From: QQUD01 sp039029915
GTDB taxonomy: Bacteria; Chloroflexota; Anaerolineae; Promineifilales; Promineifilaceae
Direction of reading: 5' to 3'
Assembly (NCBI GenBank): GCA_039029915.1
Contig: JBCCFD010000392.1
Span: 1 to 7,801 of the forward strand
DNA length: 7,801 nucleotides
Shown here: one piece after another, positions 6,159-7,801 of the stretch
Layout of the letters: every line of letters starts with the position of its first letter
Numbering within the stretch: position 1 is the stretch's first letter
Translations under genes and position numbers: made by a program
The notes under the pieces: model-generated
Told to the model about the DNA's origin: nothing
What the model saw: only the letters and a program-made list of their open reading frames with translations
Databases searched by the model: none

Positions 6159-6180
6159 TGTTTCACAAATTTGTGTAACA
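6159..6180. promoter_or_regulatory. Near-perfect 22-bp palindrome, operator-like
   Basis: The core CACAAATTTGTG (6164-6175) is a perfect 12-bp palindrome. It is flanked by TGTT (6159-6162) and AACA (6177-6180), which also pair; only 6163/6176 mismatch. This size and symmetry suit a dimeric regulator. It lies 44 nt after the DUF427 stop codon, and no host gene follows before the IS110 element. The half-sites are in the opposite order to a Rex operator. The regulator is unknown. Confidence 0.45.
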
Positions 6181-6196
6181 AAGGCCCTTAACTGTT

Positions 6197-6329
6197 ATGC
6201 TGAGCGGGGGTTCCGATAAAAACCCTTTTCAATTAGATAGTCGAAGCATCTCGCCATAAGAAACGCTTGCCTATTTGATTATGGCAGTTTATATTGAGAT
6301 GCTTCGACTCGTTTCTTGATGAACAGCAT
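6197..6329. repeat. REP-like compound inverted repeat (BIME-like)
   Basis: A 14-bp perfect inverted repeat, AGTCGAAGCATCTC (6239-6252) and its complement (6296-6309), encloses a second perfect 7-bp stem (6253-6259 with 6279-6285) stacked directly inside the left arm. The outer ends add ATGCTG (6197-6202) and CAGCAT (6324-6329). The right side has a 10-nt bulge (6286-6295). The spelling TATGCTGAGCG...AGTCGAAGCATCTC is that of dispersed extragenic repeats I recall from many bacterial genomes. Together with the palindrome before it and the IS left end after it, it fills the gene-free stretch 6116-6556. Confidence 0.6.
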
Positions 6330-6344
6330 TATCGATTTTCCTCG

Positions 6345-6545
6345 CTCCATTAGACTTTAAGGAGCAACAAGAATAAGCTTGTTGCAGGCAATCAGAGTCG
6401 AATAAGTCTAATCTTCGCTACAGTTCCCAAAGCTAAATGCTGAACCAGACCCGGCTCTGAGGTAGTAGAAACTAGATAGTGTTACAGTCAAAACGACCTT
6501 TAATGGAGACAGTTCAATCTACCGTTTGCCACCAAACACGCTCAA
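6345..6545 (+). ncRNA. Candidate IS110 bridge RNA
   Basis: IS110-group elements encode a structured bridge RNA in the non-coding end upstream of the transposase. Here an 8-bp stem TTAGACTT (6350-6357) with AAGTCTAA (6404-6411) encloses an asymmetric internal loop (6358-6363 and 6386-6403). That loop is capped by a second 8-bp stem, GCAACAAG (6364-6371) with CTTGTTGC (6378-6385), and a 6-nt loop. This is the stem/internal-loop/stem plan of a guide loop. Further downstream are weaker hairpins, such as GTTTG-CCAC-CAAAC at 6524-6537. Exact RNA ends and the assignment of target versus donor loop are not determined. Confidence 0.45.
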
Positions 6546-6556
6546 GGAAGTGTCTC

Positions 6557-7579
6557 ATGAAACCAACCTACTATGTCGGCATCGACATTGCCAGTGCCAC
6601 ATTCGTGGTTAGTGTGATTAAGTCGCCGAGAAGCATCATCGCCAAACCAAAAAACTTTGATAATGAAACAGCCGGTTTTGAAGCTTTCGAGTCTTGGTTA
6701 ACCCAGCTAGGTGTCAAGCCAGAACAAGCCATCATTTGCATGGAAGCAACAGGGGTTTACGGTGAAGGGCTGGCCTATCACCTTGCCGCCCATGAATGGT
6801 GGTTGGCCGTCGCACCGCCTTTGCAGGTCAAACAAGCCTTTGCGCCAATTGGTCATAAATCAGACCCCGTTGATGCTCGCCAGATTGCGGAATATGCCTT
6901 TCGTTTTCAAGACAAACTTCATCGATTTGTTCCCAAGCAGGAGATTATCGAACAGGTTAAAGTGCTTTTGCAATTGAGAGAGCAGTATGTTCGTCAAAAA
7001 ACATCTCATCTCAATTCACAGCAAGCACTGAAGCGTAAACCGATTCGCACACCGCTAGCTGAGGCATTGCTTGACCAGAGCATCTCTCAAGCCAAAGCTC
7101 ATATCAAAGCCATTGAGACTGAAATCAAGCAATTGTTCAATCACGATTCTGATTTCGGGCAGCAGATTGCTCTGTTGCTTACCATTCCAGGTGTGGGCCT
7201 TCTTTTGGCTAGTCACATTGTTGTGCTTTCTTCAACCCTGCGTGACCCACTTAACCACAAGGCAATGGCCGCTTATCTGGGCATCTCGCCTTTCCAACAC
7301 ACCAGCGGCTCTTCCGTTCGTCGTCAGGCAACGTCTCGCCATTTTGGTCCTGCTACGATTCGTAAATTGCTTCATTTAGCTGCTCGGTCTCGTCGCACTC
7401 ATCATCCTGCCTCCCGCCGTTACTTTGAGCGCAAAATTGCTCTTGGCAAACCTAAATCCGTTGTTCTTAACAACATGGCCAATCGCTTGGTTCGCATCAT
7501 TTGCGCGGTTCTTCGGTCTCGTCAACCGTTTATTCATGATTTTGTATCTTTTCCACCTCATCTGCTTGGTTCATCTTGA
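6557..7579 (+). CDS. IS110-family transposase (recombinase)
   Basis: A 340-residue recombinase that catalyses RNA-guided insertion and excision through a composite RuvC-like and serine active site. The N-terminal DEDD domain shows Asp10 (YVGIDIA), Glu63 (CMEATGVYGE), Asp103 and Asp106 (KSDPVDARQIAEY). A coiled linker spans about 128-200. The C-terminal Transposase_20-type domain starts at LLLTIPGVGLLLASHIVVL (207-225). HTSGSSVRR at 248-256 holds the likely catalytic serine, Ser250. All expected parts are present and the frame is intact, so it may be active. The ATG at 6557 has AAGGAAG just upstream. The 26 codons from 6479 add sequence unlike family N-termini and run through the non-coding end. 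No ACGGCCGT copy occurs in it, consistent with foreign origin. Confidence 0.93.
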   Translation: MKPTYYVGIDIASATFVVSVIKSPRSIIAKPKNFDNETAGFEAFESWLTQLGVKPEQAIICMEATGVYGEGLAYHLAAHEWWLAVAPPLQVKQAFAPIGHKSDPVDARQIAEYAFRFQDKLHRFVPKQEIIEQVKVLLQLREQYVRQKTSHLNSQQALKRKPIRTPLAEALLDQSISQAKAHIKAIETEIKQLFNHDSDFGQQIALLLTIPGVGLLLASHIVVLSSTLRDPLNHKAMAAYLGISPFQHTSGSSVRRQATSRHFGPATIRKLLHLAARSRRTHHPASRRYFERKIALGKPKSVVLNNMANRLVRIICAVLRSRQPFIHDFVSFPPHLLGSS

Positions 7580-7615
7580 CATTGTCATAGTGTTCAGCAT
7601 GACAATGCTTTCTTT
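7580..7615 (+). terminator. Stem-loop after the transposase, terminator-like
   Basis: CATTGTCAT (7580-7588) and ATGACAATG (7599-7607) form a perfect 9-bp stem with a 10-nt loop, beginning one base after the stop codon and followed by CTTTCTTT. The T-tract is interrupted, so termination is probable rather than certain. The right arm plus part of the loop (7593-7607) also reads TTCAGCATGACAATG, the outer half of the REP-like repeat family. Confidence 0.5.
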
Positions 7616-7734
7616 ATTACACAACTTTTGATTGCACCCTGACAGGGGGTGTAGGGTAATCGCATACACAATTGGTCATTTCGACCAAAGCGGGTCAAAC
7701 TAACATTTTGACTTAAAAGTCCGTAGCGGCGTGG

Positions 7735-7799
7735 AGAAATCGCTCTAAAGTTTGCCAAACAGGCCGATTTCCGGCAAATGTTACAGCGATTTCTTTTTC
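7735..7799. other. Nested inverted repeat in the gene-free right end
   Basis: AGAAATCGCT (7735-7744) and AGCGATTTCT (7785-7794) are perfect 10-bp reverse complements. Inside them TTTGCC (7751-7756) pairs with GGCAAA (7773-7778). A T-rich tail follows (7790-7798). The stretch 7620-7801 has no credible gene. It also holds CACCC/GGGTG-type (about 7636-7652) and TTGGTC/GACCAA (7671-7687) small hairpins. The structure could be a terminator for the plus strand or an intergenic repeat. Confidence 0.4.
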
Positions 7800-7801
7800 A
7801 A

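Larger units (their letters stand above)
6311..7619 (+). mobile_element. IS110-family insertion sequence (ends approximate)
   Basis: The element contains one transposase gene (6557-7579) preceded by about 200-245 nt of structured non-coding DNA. IS110 elements have no conventional terminal inverted repeats, so the ends are estimates. One estimate uses the imperfect direct repeat TTTCTTGATGA (6312-6322) and TTTCTTTATTA (7609-7619), with a CT core at 6315-6316 and 7612-7613. That gives 1297 bp, near the size of IS621. The other estimate places the ends inside a split REP-like repeat near 6310 and 7592. Confidence 0.65.

Noticed and set aside
6479..6556. Upstream 26-codon extension of the transposase
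   Set aside because: It has no ribosome site and no similarity to IS110 N-termini, and it overlaps the structured non-coding end. AAGGAAG precedes 6557.

Overview
The window looks like ordinary chromosome from a free-living bacterium with mid-range GC. A Chloroflexota (Anaerolineae-like) host is my best guess. It rests on gene style, extended -10 promoters behind pyrimidine-rich tracts, and many short dispersed repeats; no marker gene fixes the phylum.

Layout, left to right. Positions 1-1151 hold the end of msrP and all of msrQ, the two-part methionine sulfoxide reductase system of the cell envelope. A strong stem-loop with a T-tract (1157-1201) ends msrQ and abuts the stop codon of the convergent threonine synthase gene (1200-2363, minus). 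Next on the minus strand are a stand-alone CheY-like receiver (2509-2928) and a 12-helix MFS transporter related to sugar/SLC45-type carriers (3108-4361). A LysR-type regulator (4532-5422, plus) is divergent from the transporter and is its most likely regulator. A DUF427 gene (5615-6115, plus) follows. LysR and DUF427 are preceded by related intergenic modules: an 8-base-periodic repeat, then an extended -10 promoter.

From 6116 on the DNA is repeat-rich and mobile. It holds a near-perfect 22-bp palindrome (6159-6180), a REP-like compound inverted repeat (6197-6329), and an apparently intact IS110-family element with a DEDD/serine transposase (6557-7579). The roughly 200 nt before the transposase fold into stems around an asymmetric internal loop, as expected of an IS110 bridge RNA. 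One loop strand is perfectly complementary over 8 nt to DNA at the element's probable left edge. The last 180 bases carry no gene but contain nested inverted repeats.

The most unusual genome-scale signal is the palindrome ACGGCCGT. It occurs six times, always inside host genes and always in the same codon phase (Thr-Ala-Val). It is absent from the transposase, DUF427 and every intergenic region. It behaves like a highly iterated palindrome comparable in kind to cyanobacterial HIP1.
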